From: Ectobius pallidus
Taxonomy: Eukaryota > Arthropoda > Insecta > Blattodea > Ectobiidae
Length of the DNA: 64,000 nucleotides
Assembly (NCBI GenBank): GCA_964059195.1
Contig: CAXKWD010000011.1
Span: forward strand, 30,867,566-30,931,565
Reading direction: 5' to 3'
Both the position numbers and the translations under genes were made by a program. The notes below the pieces were generated by a model. That model worked only from the letters and a program-made list of their open reading frames with translations. It ran no database searches and had not been told where the DNA came from. Below are positions 1-12,862 of the stretch, in pieces; the stretch's first letter is position 1, and every line of letters begins with the position of its first letter.

Positions 1-1315
1 GATTTATTGCAGATCAAACAAAGCCATATTTCATTTATATAGGTATGCATGATCCTGAAATATAATATTTAAGTTATCTAATTTTAAGCTAGTAAAAGGT
101 AAAACAAATAGATTTGTGGAATATTCTAACGGTCTGCGCCATACCCCTATCAATTAAGATTTCATTATGTTAAGAAGTATTTTGTTAACCCCATTGATCC
201 AGGCAGAGACCAACAACAATAGCAGGCCCAAATATGTGGGTTAAATTTATGTAGGCTACTAATCTATTCATAGTTCTAAAACGACCTAGAAAATTTTAAT
301 TATTTATTTAAAATACACAAAAGCATGCAAACTTTTTATAAATGAGTATCCGAATGAAGAAATTCTCGTGTTCAGAAATTCTTCCAGAATCAATCACATG
401 CATTGGAAAGACACATTAACACGCTTTCATAGATTTAAGACATATGATAATGTAAATATAAAATCATAGAGACAAAAGACAATACAAAATTAAACTTAAT
501 GGGATAATTTATTTAATAGGTAATAAATAAATAGCATATAAGATAAAACTATTTGTATATAAAGAAATCAATATAAGAAAATAGAAAGAAATTTACAGGT
601 TAGATCCTAATTTTGTATTATTATTATTACTATTACTATTAAATATTTCCATAAATTTAACACATAAGGTAATGAACATATAAGTTGAAAACAAAGAAAC
701 AAAAGGCAATACACATGCTGAAACATAAGGAGAAATAATTTAAAACTTAAATAAATAAGTAGATTAAGTAATATGTAAGATTGATAAAAAAATTGTGTAT
801 GTATTTATGTGTATATAACTATAAAGAAATCAAAATAAGACAGCCATAAATTTATAGATACATTATATTTAATATTACTATTAAAGCTTATAAGGTTAAT
901 TTAGGAATTTTTGGGTGAGAGTTACGAAATTACAGGTTAACTACATAAAAACACGAATGCCGATGTTAGATATTATATTGAATCTTCTTTTCGCAATACG
1001 TGGACAATTCTGTATACACTTTCATATTCTGAACACGTTCGATCTATTAATACTGCAAGAGCGAGAGCTGGATCTTTACGGGTATTGTGTACAGAGGAAA
1101 TACGATTATCCTGGCTGGTCGAATCAATGAGTGAAGCAGTGCGTGACTTTCTCCCCATTATTAACAGAGGTGTATTTACTGTGTTAACGACCTAAACTAG
1201 AATTGGATTAAGGAAGGTTAGGATATGTTTCCTTAGTCGTGGTGATCATCACAGGAAGTGAGATGATATTTACAAAAGAAGAACAAAACTGTGAAAGTAG
1301 TAACTTCAGCTTTAT
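1..1315. other. AT-rich spacer with a diverged tandem repeat
   Basis: No credible gene. About 430-650 and 660-890 resemble each other (both run from a 'gacaaaagacaatac'-like block through 'tataaagaaatcaatataag' to 'aaatttacag' or 'aaatttatag'), which suggests an old, diverged tandem duplication of roughly 230 bp. The short open frames around 915-1160 overlap on both strands and look like chance. Confidence 0.4.
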
Positions 1316-1323
1316 GTTATCAT

Positions 1324-1932
1324 CAGGGCCCGGATTTTGATGACATGTCATCTTTTAACTGGTACATCATGGACGTTGCCCACTAGTGCAGGTATTCTGA
1401 TCATGACACCTAGATTACAAAAATGGCAATTTTTAAGGTCATTTTTTGGTCATTTTTTCCAATTTTTCATTTTTAGAATTTAAAGCCTTTATTTGGTCAT
1501 TTTTGACCATTAAATGGTCTATTATTTCCATATTTCATATTTTTAGGTCATTTTTTAAATTTTTAAGTCTTTTTTTTTCATTTTGTGTTGTTTCTTATAT
1601 TACATGGAGTTTTTGTGCATTTACTTACATTTAATATTATGAGAACTCTAAATATCGTAATTAAATAGATCTTGTTATAATTTTAATTTGGATACTGAAA
1701 GACGGTGTTTGCTGTTTGCATTTAACCGTATGTGCGAATTAACTGATTACAAATCTACATAATGGGGTCAAAAACATTAATGTAGAATAGACACAAATCT
1801 GATGAATAAACTAGCATTTTCACATAAATTTTTGGGTCACTTTTATTAATTTTCGGACCATTTTTCTGTATTTTTCCAGTCATTTTATAGCTCATTTTTA
1901 AATATTTTTAGGTCATCAAATTCCGGGCCCTG
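1324..1932. mobile_element. hAT-like non-autonomous element, family A, copy 1
   Basis: The 609-bp element starts CAGGGCCCGGATTTTGATGA and ends in the near-complement (TCAAATTCCGGGCCCTG). It is flanked by a perfect 8-bp direct duplication GTTATCAT at 1316-1323 and 1933-1940. Terminal CA...TG and an 8-bp target duplication are diagnostic of the hAT superfamily. The interior is T-rich with many 'ggtcatttt' motifs and has no transposase, so it needs an autonomous partner elsewhere. A second copy lies at 59435-59993. The perfect duplication suggests a fairly recent insertion. Confidence 0.85.
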
Positions 1933-1940
1933 GTTATCAT

Positions 1941-3889
1941 TATCCTAACAGTAACTATTACTTAATTTACTGTAATTAACACATACATGACAATTATAGC
2001 ACCCGTAACCACAGCGTTAACGGGAATGTTAAACATGCAGACAGTTTTATAAATTATAAAGTAATATAAAAGGAGCTTTTCCATGTACAAATCGTTACTT
2101 TCGGACAACAGACAATCGTTTTTATTTGAGAATTTCCGTTAAGTTTTCATAGTTCATTTTAATTCAGGTTTATTGTAAACACCATAGCAGTTTGTCTTAT
2201 AGCAATAAATAATTGTTTCCTTTCTTTTTAAATGACATATTTTCAAGGGGGAATTTGATGGGCATGCCAGTTCACAAAGAATTTATTTTTTCGCTAATGG
2301 TGTCCAATTACTATAAATTTACTTACCTTTTTAGTATTAACAAAGTAAGTGTGTTTCATATTTTAGATTTAAATAAATAACGAAGTATCATCCATTAAAT
2401 CAATTAGAAATTCATTACTTTAAAAATCTAATTATAAGTAATAGTGGTAAATTTATGGGTCATTTTTAAAAAGAAATGTGTCATTTATTCACTATTTTTA
2501 GGTCATAAATGCATTTTTTATTTTGCATTTTTTCACTATTTTATGGTCATTCTATAATAATGACTATTATTATTTTTACTAGCGTTTAAAGGCATTATGC
2601 CAGGACGTAGCGTCTATTGCGATGAAAAGAATAAGACTTTTAGCTATTATAGTGGAAAGAATTGTCCTCACATACATTCTCTACTGAAAGGAATTTAGAA
2701 ATTTCACAAGAGTTCTATCTTGAAAGTTATTTTATTTACATCTTCTCCGACTCTGGGCTCATTATTGTTTCTTTTTGTGCTCGCATTCAGCGGAAGGATT
2801 AAGGCTACTCGAGTTGCAAAGACTGGAAGATTATTCTCCTCGAATTCCTTGCACCACGCTCCGATCTCACACGCTTCCGCTTTTCAAGTTTCAATTCCAG
2901 AAACATTAAACGAATTTAAGCGAAACATGTAAGTCCATTACAAACTGAAGGGAATGCGATTTCAGGCAGACGAAGAGTACTGATCATCATCTAAAGAATT
3001 CTTTTTATTTTTATTCGTTTATAAAATTGTAGTAACTCAACCTTTGTTGATAACTACAGTAGTTAACGAGCTATCCGTCCAACTCAGGGGACACAATTTA
3101 ACCGCTTAATGTAACATCTCGAGTATTCTTGGATGTAAAATTACAGGAAAATTTAAAATCCCGAGAAAAGGTCATGTAATACGACAATGTCTCCTTATTA
3201 ACTTTAAACCCAGATTAAATGCTTTTCTCGCGTTTTATACAGTTAGTTATAATCGAGGCCACAAGAAAGCAGATATATGCACTTCTGAAAGCTGCATTCA
3301 CATGTATCAGGGAGAGGGAATCCCAGCTGATTTTAAAGTTAGTAGAGAGTACTGTACAAACGTGACACATGTTCATGTTATATAATGCTCTATAAATAAG
3401 TTTATTTATTTATTCTGATGAAGAATTTTATATAGAATTTAGTTGATTCGAAAAAGACTTACTGATAGTAACACTGATGGCAAAGATTCAAATGGTCTAG
3501 GTAATTCAATTAGTATTCCAATAACTACAAACATTTGAAGGTGGAATTAGATAATAAAATGTGTGTTTTATATATTTTTAAAACTAACTACAATCATTGA
3601 ACATAACCAAAGTGATTTATGGAAAATGTCAATCTATAGAAGATTTAATTAAATACAAATTATAAAACGAGCATACCTGGGATTTTAAAGTAGACTTTTT
3701 ATATGTTCCCTAATTACCCCATTAAGTGTAAAACTATTCAAATTATTATTACCAGTAACCTATGTTCAAAATTAAATTTAAAATCCATTAATAAAATAGT
3801 TGGAAACCATTGGACCATCTTTTGTCTAAGAACTGTTACGCAAAAAGTGTTAATCTAGTATGTTGGCATGGTATTTACAAAATGAAGCG
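1941..3889. other. AT-rich spacer
   Basis: No supported gene. A run of 'ggtcat'/'gtcattt' motifs at about 2450-2550 recalls the interior of hAT family A and may be an old fragment, but no ends are visible. The 70-codon open frame at 2720-2932 begins with a hydrophobic run but has no ATG start and no recognised family; I do not call it. Confidence 0.4.
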
Positions 3890-6060
3890 AGAAAACGCGT
3901 TACCGTTGAATGGGAACCTTTCTGTCAGCGACTCCCGATAGGTGGCAGCAGGGTCAAAAGAGGTCCAAGCATGTCGTCTGCTGTCCATTGAACATAATGG
4001 ACCAGACTATTTAAAAATCAATCAGAATGCCAGAAAACATGTTGTGGCGATCATCTGTGTAAAACAGAGGTGTACACATATGCTTTACGAAATATATGGT
4101 TATAAAATATAAGGAAGATTAAACGGATGCTAATAGTTAATAGTCTATGATTTCCTTCAAATCTCCTCGCTCAACACTTTCAAATCCTCAGAATTGACTC
4201 ACTATCTTAATCATTTTTACAAAGAATAAAACTTAACAAGAAGTAGTATTCTCATTATCTACAACAGAAGGCCATGTTTCAAATATCTTCATCAAATGGA
4301 CAAGATTCACTTATGTTCTGTTGCTTTAAACAGAAAGTTCGCCCAGCAGGAAACTCAACCATTTATTCTCTTTCAAACTATGATACAAAATTACTTCTAT
4401 GGACAGTATTTGATAAATACAAGTTACTTAATTTATCAACTTCATAACAAAAATTCACATATTTCTGTTTCACATTTTTTATAATTTGTATAATAAAATT
4501 ATTAATATTTTGATTAAAATCGTAAGTTTTTTCATTGCAAACATTAAAACAAATCGTAAAATTGAAACAATTTCAAAACTGAATTATTCTTACAGACATT
4601 CGTTGTTCTTGTAAATTGAAGATTAAAAATATATATATATATATTTTAAAGAAGACGTCAAAGCATATTTTTCCTTTCTATACTAGCAATTGGCACTGGC
4701 TATTTTTTCCCTCTAAAGACAAAAAATAAAAAATAAAAGATAAATAAATCAACTACACTGTTATTATATACAACTCACTTTTATAATGCACATTAATGAT
4801 ATTAAAACACTATATTAGAACTGGAATTACCGATGCACGTAGATATTTTAACTCGAATCGAAGAGAACATAGTATTTTGAATTATTAGCATATGAGAACC
4901 CAGTACAATGAATAACAATTCCCTGCGAGCCATAATTCTGAAACTTATGCAATATAATTCTAAAACAAAAAGTATGAACCAATATTATGGATGGGCGTTG
5001 ACGTTAAAAATATTACGCACTTAGGCCTATAGTAATAATCACAAGAAAATCATTTCCTTATTACCTTATTTTGACATTCCAGCTTCTTTCAAATTACGTT
5101 GACTTCATGAAAAGAACATTCTATTACTAATATGATACACTATTCAAATACTTTTATTTTTATTTGTTTTCCACACAAAAACTTAATGACAGCTATAATT
5201 CTGGAGCATGTCTTATTCGTAAGCCTTTAAAGGATATTATTTAGAAGCAAGCAAACGTAACCTAAATTTATTTATAAAATATTAATGATAATAGGAATAA
5301 AATATTTACACATTTGTATCCAAGTTCTTTACTTTCTATAACTACTGTGTTATATTAATCAAATATTAGCATCTGTTTACCACACAGTAAATCCATAACC
5401 GAAAGCTGAAATATATACAGAATATTGTGAAAGCAAACAACCATGAACCTAAATTACTTTTTAAAAATGACTTACAGTATAAAGAATATTTTTAACATAT
5501 TTACGACTATGGTTATAAATCTAAAGAAGATGGGATGTTTTCTTTGTGAAGTACTGTACAACAAGTTTTAAATGTTTCATAAAATTTGAAATATTTCTTC
5601 ACCATTTAACGAATACAAATGTCATCGCGATATACAGGAATAATTTTAATATTTTGAATTATTTGTCACTAAGCTACACATGTCTCTGCCACTGCAAAAT
5701 AATTATTGTTCCTGTTTTTGCTGACACGCCCCACGGGTTCTTTTCGACTTAATAATTACAACCAATTATTACTTCAGACAGACATTAATTATTTAATTCT
5801 TTTAACAAATCAATACTTTTTCTGGCGATCTCACACTCTCCTAGGCAGAATATAGGTATCTGATTTCTGGAATATAACTTAAACGTTATTAATCGCCAGT
5901 TTTTATAGGAAAGCCAACATTATTCACATCTATTGATACGCATAAGTATATGGCAGAACGAGATGGCAGGACCTCCTCAGACCCTGCTGCGCTCTGGTGG
6001 ACAAATTTTTAACTGCACGCAAAAGGTTCCCATTGAAGTACGTTTTCAGTTCTTGGATAT
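3890..6060. mobile_element. Possible TIR element bounded by imperfect ~90-bp inverted repeats
   Basis: The segment 3890-3985 reappears inverted at 5960-6050. Shared blocks are GAAAACG, AATGGGAACCTTT, GCAGCAGGGTC and GAGGTCC. The ~2-kb interior is AT-rich with no coding capacity. The pattern fits a large non-autonomous TIR element, but the termini and target duplication are unclear, so two independent copies of another repeat in opposite orientation cannot be excluded. Confidence 0.4.
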
Positions 6061-7073
6061 GACAAATACTAACAATTCTAACATATTTACATGATCTAAT
6101 TAACCATTACTTTGTGCATAGGCGACTACTATGCGGGTGCTCAAGGGCTCAAGAATCCAACGGAGAGATTTAATCGGTACTATACACCCATTGGGTTCTT
6201 CTGCTCTTCCCGTTAATTCCTTGTAACTTCTGCACTTACACTTCCGCAGTAACAAACTACCACTTATGTTCAGCCTCATTCCAAGGTTCCATTCCCTTTT
6301 TACAGTTCAGTATTTTCAATAAGATGTTTTTAATTTAAAGTTTCTTTTTTACTTATTTACACCATCCAGTATAGAAGAAAGTAAATAAAATTTAACATAC
6401 CGGTCATATCTTGGTTATCATAATAAACCAGAATTCTTTCACGCTGATATTATTGCAAGAACACAAAATATGGAACGAAAAATGCCGACAGGCAAATCCG
6501 AGATATAAAACCGCTGAAGAAAGTAGAAAAGAGAAAGGAAAATATTAATTTTGATTCTTAGATTTGAATGTAAAGCAAGTGTTGTCATCTCCTGAGCGGA
6601 GATTCAATAATAAAACTAGTTGGGAAGCCCCGCACTCTTCCTGCAGAACAAAGCTACTTCCTTGCAGGGTACAGTCCAGAGATAATCAAAACCATGCAAA
6701 TTTTCACAAGAATTCACTTTATTGCTAGAATTTTAAAAGACAATATTTTATTTTTATTTTGCACGACTTCTTTCGCTGTAACCAAGTGTTTTAAAACTTT
6801 ATTTTAAGTTCACATGAGACACTCAGAATACTAGTGATGTAAGTCCATAGAAAACTGGTTCTGAGATATTTGGCCTCAAAGAAATCTACCTCCATAAGTT
6901 TGTATGCAGAGTAAATCAGAAATCTACCGACAAACTTTCGAAAGTTGTTCAGGGATATTTTCCGAGTGTTTTTCATATAAGGAACCCATGGTTTAAGGTG
7001 GTTCGGTACCGAGTAATTGCATTGCTTTCAATTCTAACATAAATACCTTTGTATAACCCAGATTACATGCTGC
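6061..7073. other. AT-rich spacer
   Basis: I see no gene, RNA or clear repeat, apart from the 3' non-coding part of the transposase remnant that follows on the minus strand. Confidence 0.4.
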
Positions 7074-7262
7074 TTAAAGTAATTGTTCAAAATGTGGACT
7101 CCCGTGATGACAAATTTCAGGGCGACGCCTAATGGACTGTCGCACATCCTCCAGCATCCCAAGAGATTGGCGCACATCGTCAGCGACTGTTACAATCCTA
7201 GCAACCAGATCCATATTAGTTTCGACAGGAGGCTCTTCATATGATCCCAGAAGAAATCAAGA
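7074..7262 (-). pseudogene. Degenerate Tc1/mariner-superfamily transposase C-terminus
   Basis: Reading the minus strand from about 7262, the first frame gives LDFFLWDHMKSL. After a frameshift a second frame gives MDLVARIVTVADDVRQSLG, then a tail ending HFEQLL and a TAA at 7074-7076. DFFLWG followed by a basic ~50-residue tail is the C-terminal end of the DDE domain in an insect Tc1/mariner-like (IS630-type) transposase group; the D of DFFLW is the third catalytic acidic residue. The N-terminal DNA-binding domain and the first two acidic residues are absent. A better-preserved relative of the same motif lies at 48924-49280. It is non-functional. Confidence 0.7.
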
Positions 7263-7424
7263 AAATAGCTGGCCTATCAAAATGACCTGTGTTAGTAATT
7301 ATAGGTAAAAGTGTTGAATATTCCCGGAACTATATTTAGTAATCTTTAATATTAATAGAATATTAATTAATTAATTATTAATAGAATATTAATAGAATTC
7401 GGTCATTTGAAGCATTCTGTAACA

Positions 7425-7545
7425 GATGAGACAACATCGATTATTCATATTCCGGAGGTCGTCAGTTCAAATCTATGGCTGTAGTCTGAGCAAGGGGGTT
7501 TCCGGGATTTTGTGACATAGAGCACACCGAAATCGGTATAATTTA
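7425..7545 (+). repeat. Possible tRNA-derived SINE fragment
   Basis: A B-box-like 'cagttcaaatct' at about 7463 is followed by 'gagcaagggggtttccggg', which resembles the region downstream of the tRNA head in insect SINEs. There is no clear A box, tail or target duplication, so the call is tentative. Confidence 0.3.
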
Positions 7546-7679
7546 TCACTTACACTCAACGTTCCCACTCTGATGTGTGTGCGTATTTCTCATATGTTAG
7601 GAGGCACTGTGTCTTGTTCAATATTTATACATTACGGACATTGACTTGTATATCCTGTGAAAGAGAAAGTAAAGTCCCT

Positions 7680-8247
7680 GTTGGTAATGGTAATAGAAAA
7701 AGAAAAATAAAGAAAGGAAGAAGGAAAGAAATAAAGGATAGAAAGAACAAAGACAAAGACAGAAACAGAAACAAACAAAAAAACACAACAAAAAATCTAT
7801 AAAACTAATAAAGTGAAATAAAAAGGAAAGCATGAAAGAAAGGAAAGGAAATATAAATAGAAGAGAGAAAGAAGGATACAAAGAACGAAGTTAAGAAGGA
7901 AGGCAGGAAGGAATGTAGAAAGGAAGAAAGTGTAGGAACGAAGAATAGAAAGGAAGTAAATAGGTAAAGCAGGATAAAGGAAGGAAGGAAGAGAAGAAAT
8001 ATGGAGGCAATTAGAAATAAATAGTTAGAAAAATGAAAGGAAGATTAACAGGAAGGAAAAATAAATAACTAATAAAAATAATTATGAGAGACACAATTAA
8101 GAAATAAAGAAAATAAATAAATAAATGCGGAAATAATGACACAATGAATAAATAATATATAATAAATGTAATGAATAACGAAATAAATTATGCCATATAG
8201 AAATAAAGTAAGAAGGATTTAAATCAATAAAAAAATAAGTAAGTATT

Positions 8248-8291
<44 letters not shown>

Positions 8292-8350
8292 ACATATATC
8301 GGAAGAACAGTGGAAAGAATGACAGAAATAAATAATAAATAAAGAATAAA
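7680..8350. repeat. Purine-rich microsatellite tract with (AAGA)n core
   Basis: About 670 bp are almost purely A and G on the plus strand, with degenerate GAAA, GGAA and AAAG units. A clean (AAGA)n run lies at about 8249-8292. Long open frames here on either strand are low-complexity (K/R-rich or F/L/S-rich) artefacts. Confidence 0.85.
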
Positions 8351-8425
8351 AGAAAAAAGAAAGGTGCAATGAATTCTAATGTGAACATATTGCGGTGTGT
8401 GCTTTCGTTGGTATGTTATTATCAT

Positions 8426-9054
8426 ATGTAATTCCACGAGAGTTTACGAGTTTATCGATAGATTCGTGACTGCGCAGCAAGAGGGAATTTATCTGATGAA
8501 CTCGTCAACTCGAGCTGGATTTATTAAGACTATTACGTGAATAAAAATGTAACGGATTATACATATAATATTTACTTTCATATAAAAACATAACTAACAG
8601 GTGCGAGACCATGGCGTACTATATATCAACCATCCATGAATTGATTCGAGTTACCATATTGTAACCACTAGTACCAATGGTGCATATAAGACATAGTTAA
8701 CTTAATTCAGGTACGCTAACAGCATAACAGAATAAAATCACACGAACTGACTTGCACCGAATCGAAATTGTGTTTTTAACCAAAGTGCATTTATATTATT
8801 TCAATTTTCAAACAAGTTATGTTGTATAAAATAATCTGTTTTCGTACTGCTTAATGGCAGCATGTGACTTATTAATCACGGCAGATTGATGTGTACGTGA
8901 ACAGTAACGAACTGACGATTATATCAGATAAAATGTCATCCTCATATTAATAGCAAGCATTTCATAAGATAAACGATCGTGATTGGTCTATATCCGAGGA
9001 ATTGCTAAATGTTATTGGTCAATATCAAACACGCAGGGTATGAGTGGAATAGTC
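8426..9054. repeat. Interspersed repeat R, copy 1
   Basis: This block matches 24839-25384 over most of its length, in the same orientation: 'cacgagagtt', 'attaagactatt', 'aatggtgcatataagacata', 'caaacaagttatgttgtata', 'gtgattggtcta' and 'ttattggtcaatatcaaaca' occur in order in both. Copy 1 carries ~65 bp near its left end (about 8455-8518) that copy 2 lacks. Both copies start near TG and end near CA and contain two ATTGGTC (inverted CCAAT) motifs near the 3' end, so a solo LTR is possible, but I find no matching target duplication. Class unresolved. Confidence 0.7.
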
Positions 9055-10489
9055 ATTCGAAATTTAATTTTTTTTTAAACAATTTCATGTGGAGTATACC
9101 TTTAGAAGAAATGCAGATTCCTGCATGACTAACTTTCTCATAACAACATCTCGTCAGAAGAGAATAAGTATTAGAATTGTAATCAAACTTACGAGAAGAT
9201 AATTTTTTACACAGTTCAATGGATTTTAGGAAGGGAAAATAAAACTGATATAAATAGGACAACTCGTTAGAGGAGAAACGAGTGTTTGAGGCTAGTAAAC
9301 CACGGCGATGGGCAGTGAGAGAATATAATGGCTTGCGATTAGGATTGACGTGAAACTTTAATTACACGAATTCCTTTGAATGGAAACACAGCGTGTGGCA
9401 GGACTGAAGGCAGTACATAAACTGAACTTCCCGTATACAATCACACAATGGGCACAATTAAAACCATTGTTTGGACATGCCGAAGAATGTTTATAGGAAC
9501 GCTTTTTCTCTGTAGCATTGATTGAATTTTCGGTCACTTTACTCCCAATACATGGTTTGAAATCCATCGTACGTAATGTAAATAGTGTCTCTGAAGTAAT
9601 GGATAAATTTCCAAACGGCACAATCGTGTGGAATCTATCTCGGAATGTTCAAAATCGGAAGTTGTATTTGCTGTTTCGATTTCACAGATACAATGTAAAC
9701 TAATAAATCATCGTGATTTTAAATATTAATTTTTTTATTTTATTTGCGAATGGTTCCCTGTAAAATTGTTGTGCTAATCCCGATTATATTCAACTGAAGT
9801 TGTTAAAATTAAGTTACAAGTCACAGTACTTTATTATATTTAAAAACATATGAAGCTTTATTAACCCTCTCATCGCTATATGCACGTGATATCATGGTTT
9901 AATCTAGAGATATGAAGCTTCGCACAATTTTTCATAGAACAATCAAACATTATCTAAAATATTTTTGATCCTGTGGCAGAATAAAAATTAGAATGAAAAT
10001 TTGAATTCATTTCATGATTTGATCTAAAATTAATAAAGAATCCAGTTTCATTTTTAGAGAAAGTAAAAACTTCAGGAAAATAATTAAATTACAGCTCGTA
10101 AATAGTTATTAAACATCTGCAACTCAAACAACTAAACAATATTTTGATTTCTAATACAGTGATCGATAATCCATTATTCAATAAATTATGGTAACTTTAG
10201 TAGGAAAATACTAATATCATAAATATCCCACCAGTTCGTTTAAATATTATAGGAGAAGGCAAAAGACATATGTCAATATGTCAATGAAACAGAATAGTAC
10301 AATTGTTCAGAAGTTCCAAATTTGACAGTTTGAACTCCTTCACATACTCATAGACATTACTCTTTATGTTTGAAGTTTGCCTTAACAACATATGAAATGA
10401 TTCAAGGATTCTTGTCTTTGGCTGCTGAACTATGTCTTTCTATTTTTCACCAGCTAGAAAAGGGGAACGGTGGGCCCTGTGAAATTGCG
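9055..10489. other. AT-rich spacer with one broken open frame
   Basis: The plus-strand frame through about 9398-9703 is open except for one TAG at 9494-9496 and reads as ordinary protein (for example NFPYTITQWAQLKPLFGH before the stop and GTIVWNLSRNVQNR after it). It may be a decayed transposable-element or gene fragment; I do not recognise the family. Nothing else is supported. Confidence 0.3.
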
Positions 10490-10765
10490 GTTGAAGGGAT
10501 AGTCGAGTGCTTAGCATGATGATGATGATGAGTGTTCTGCCCGAAGGCAGGTCCAGATCAGGGACGAAGCCGTGGGATGATGACCACGACTCGTCCGAGG
10601 TGATTCAGGCAAGGGTGATACCGCGGAGATTTGCCATTGCCTCTCGCGGGCTTAGCATAGTCCAAGGAAATTAACGCTCACCTCCCCGAGATTTCCCCGG
10701 ATCTCTATCTTGATCTGTCGTCGACCACCGATGAGTTCATACGATATAAAAGGAGAATCGGTGGG
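10490..10765. repeat. GC-rich interspersed repeat, possible SINE or LINE fragment
   Basis: A sharply GC-rich island in AT-rich DNA. It has a (GAT)n run (10517-10530), a hairpin CTGCCCGAAGGCAG near 10538 and blocks 'ccgcggagatttgccattgcctct' type, here quoted only in part ('gagatttgccattgcctc'). The composition and hairpin are what I expect of a dispersed insect repeat, but no second copy is in the window, so class and borders are open. Confidence 0.4.
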
Positions 10766-11074
10766 CTTCACTCATTAAAAAGGGGCCCGTTTTTTAGGTT
10801 TTTCAGGCAGAAGTTCACGAAATATAAGAGGTATTGTTTAGTGGTCACTAGATGTGACGGAAACCATTCCCGCTAAAGCGGTAGAATTTCTCTAGTGTTT
10901 CTCGCTCAAACCATAAGAAATTTGGGAGAGTACCTGTCGAACTATATGTCTCTTTGGAGTTATGTATAGATATGGCCAAAGAGCAGAGGATCTCGTACTG
11001 AATAAATTAATTATTTTTCTATTTAATGAATTTTTATTGTAATATCCTATATTCTTGATATCATAAAAGATATA

Positions 11075-11618
11075 CAGGATGTTAATGAATAACACCGAAA
11101 TATTTTACCTGTATATAGATGGGGCATAGGCAAGCAACTTTTATTAGGAAATTTTTGCTCTATGACGTAAAATGTGTGTGCTACAGGGCATTAAAGTCAT
11201 TCTAATTTTGTGCTCATAAGTAAAAAATTATGCGAAATAGGGTTAAAATTTTCATTAAGTTGACTTCATGCCTTCTTGATGATCCATAAAAACCTGATTC
11301 TTAATAATAATTCATCCACAGCTATTACATAAGTTAAAGTTTTCATAATCTGCAAGAATTACAGACTAATCACATGACTGGCCATCACTGCATTAGCCTT
11401 TTTTTATTCATAACTACTGACTGCAGTGTTAACAACGAAGTTTCTCTGTTTTGCATTTTTTTATAATGTTAGAAGTCAGTGGCGGCCATGCCCTGGCAGA
11501 TTTTATGCTGTAACAGGAAAAACTGAATACATAGAGCAAATATCTCCTAATAAAGTTGCTTACCTATGTCCCCTCTATACACAGGTAAAACATTTCGGTG
11601 TTATTCATTAACACCCTG
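11075..11618. mobile_element. Mariner-like MITE with ~90-bp TIRs (family M1)
   Basis: The 544-bp element is flanked by TA (11073-11074 and 11619-11620). The left end, CAGGATGTTAATGAATAACA, and everything inward to 'gctctatg' (about 11165) recurs as the reverse complement at the right end (right terminus ...TGTTATTCATTAACACCCTG). TA duplication plus CAGG(G/A)TGTTAATG termini fit the Tc1/mariner superfamily. No transposase frame is present. Partial relatives occur at 26934-27150 and 49831-49960. Confidence 0.85.
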
Positions 11619-11620
11619 TA

Positions 11621-12133
11621 TATTTCAGCAAATAGATTTAAAGCATTTTTTTTTTACGGAATTATATTGTTCTGTGCTAGTTGCTATACAATACGAAACA
11701 CCATGTCATCGACTGCACGGGCTAGTTAGGGTAAGAGAGAGTGAATTCTGCAAGGTTTCACACTTGACTAGAGCATTATCGCCGGCTGCGAGTTGCTCTC
11801 ACTCCAATGCATCCATTTTTGTAAGTGGTCGGAGCTGAGAAAGTGCCATACACGACCATAATTGAATCTTGCAAGCAGTGGTGCACGAAGACGATCAACT
11901 AGGAGGCTCCAGACGAAGCCTGGACGAGATTGACTGCTTTCCCAGCTTCCTCAGATTAAGGGATACTATGATCAATACAACAATGCTCCTTCTTAACTGA
12001 TTTGTAGACACTAAGAATATTAATACACCACCCTATTCTCTATTTTCTTTGATTGATTTCAGTACTTTACTTTTTTCAGTTTTTGTTCGTATAATTTCTT
12101 TGATTTAGCTCTGAGTTCTTTACGCAGACTCCT
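11621..12133. other. Spacer between two MITEs
   Basis: Moderately GC-rich around 11700-11950; no gene or repeat recognised. The 90-codon frame running out of the right TIR of the M1 element looks like chance. Confidence 0.35.
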
Positions 12134-12862
12134 GGGCCCTGTTTCATAGAACTTCTACACTCCTATTATTAGCAAATACATAATAATATTAGTTATTATT
12201 AGTATTCTGTTTCATAAAAATATTTTCTAATAATATTATTTATGAGTTCATGGCTCTAAATTAGTAAATATTGCTCATAATATTGGTTAACTGTTTCATA
12301 GATAGGTGAACTAATAAAATTTACCTACTATATTAGGTGCTTTTCTATAAGTACATTTGGGTTAGTAAGTTATTCTCAAAGCCATGTAATTCAGATTTTG
12401 TAATCCTAAAATTTTGGAAAATGAATCACTCTGATTTAATTATTAATTTATAAAAAAGATTACCTAAGATATCAAAGGAATTTTTGTCATAAAACGTTTT
12501 TAGGACTTGAGGTTAGATTTTAGTACATAAGCCTATTGCTATCTTGAATAAGTACCTGGCAGATTTATTCGTTTCTTAGAGCTAGTTATTATTGGTTATA
12601 TTTATGAATATATATATAATATATAGGGCGTGCTGTTTTGAAATAGGATTGACAAACAGACTAAGAAGGGAAAAGACACAAACAACAATCCAGACATAAC
12701 CTCCAAATCAATCAGCTGACTAATTAACTAATGATATTAGTTTAGAGATTTTATGAGTAGTGTTCATTTTTCTATGAAAGAAGATTTTGAGAACTAATGA
12801 AAAATATTAGAGTTCTAATATTATTAAATAATATTATTAGCAAGTTCTATGAAACAGGACCC
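12134..12862. mobile_element. MITE with GGGCCCTGTTTCATAGAACT termini
   Basis: The left end GGGCCCTGTTTCATAGAACT matches the complement of the right end (AGTTCTATGAAACAGGACCC) over about 20 bp with one mismatch. The 729-bp interior is very AT-rich and repeats 'taataatatta'-like motifs, giving a strong tendency to fold. Termini of the type GGGCCYTGTTTCATA are common in PIF/Harbinger MITEs, but I could not find the expected 3-bp TWA duplication, so the superfamily is an inference. Confidence 0.7.

Noticed and set aside
2450..2570. Third copy of hAT family A
   Set aside because: Only the low-complexity 'ggtcat' motif is shared; no terminus or duplication is visible.
2720..2932. 70-codon frame with a signal-peptide-like start
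   Set aside because: Starts with TTG rather than ATG, and no cleavage or peptide pattern beyond hydrophobicity.
7575..8437. Long K/R-rich or F/L/S-rich open frames on both strands
   Set aside because: They follow directly from the purine-rich (AAGA)n tract; no start context or domain.
9358..9703. Overlapping frames on both strands as a gene
   Set aside because: One in-frame stop and no recognised family; kept only as a note in the spacer entry.
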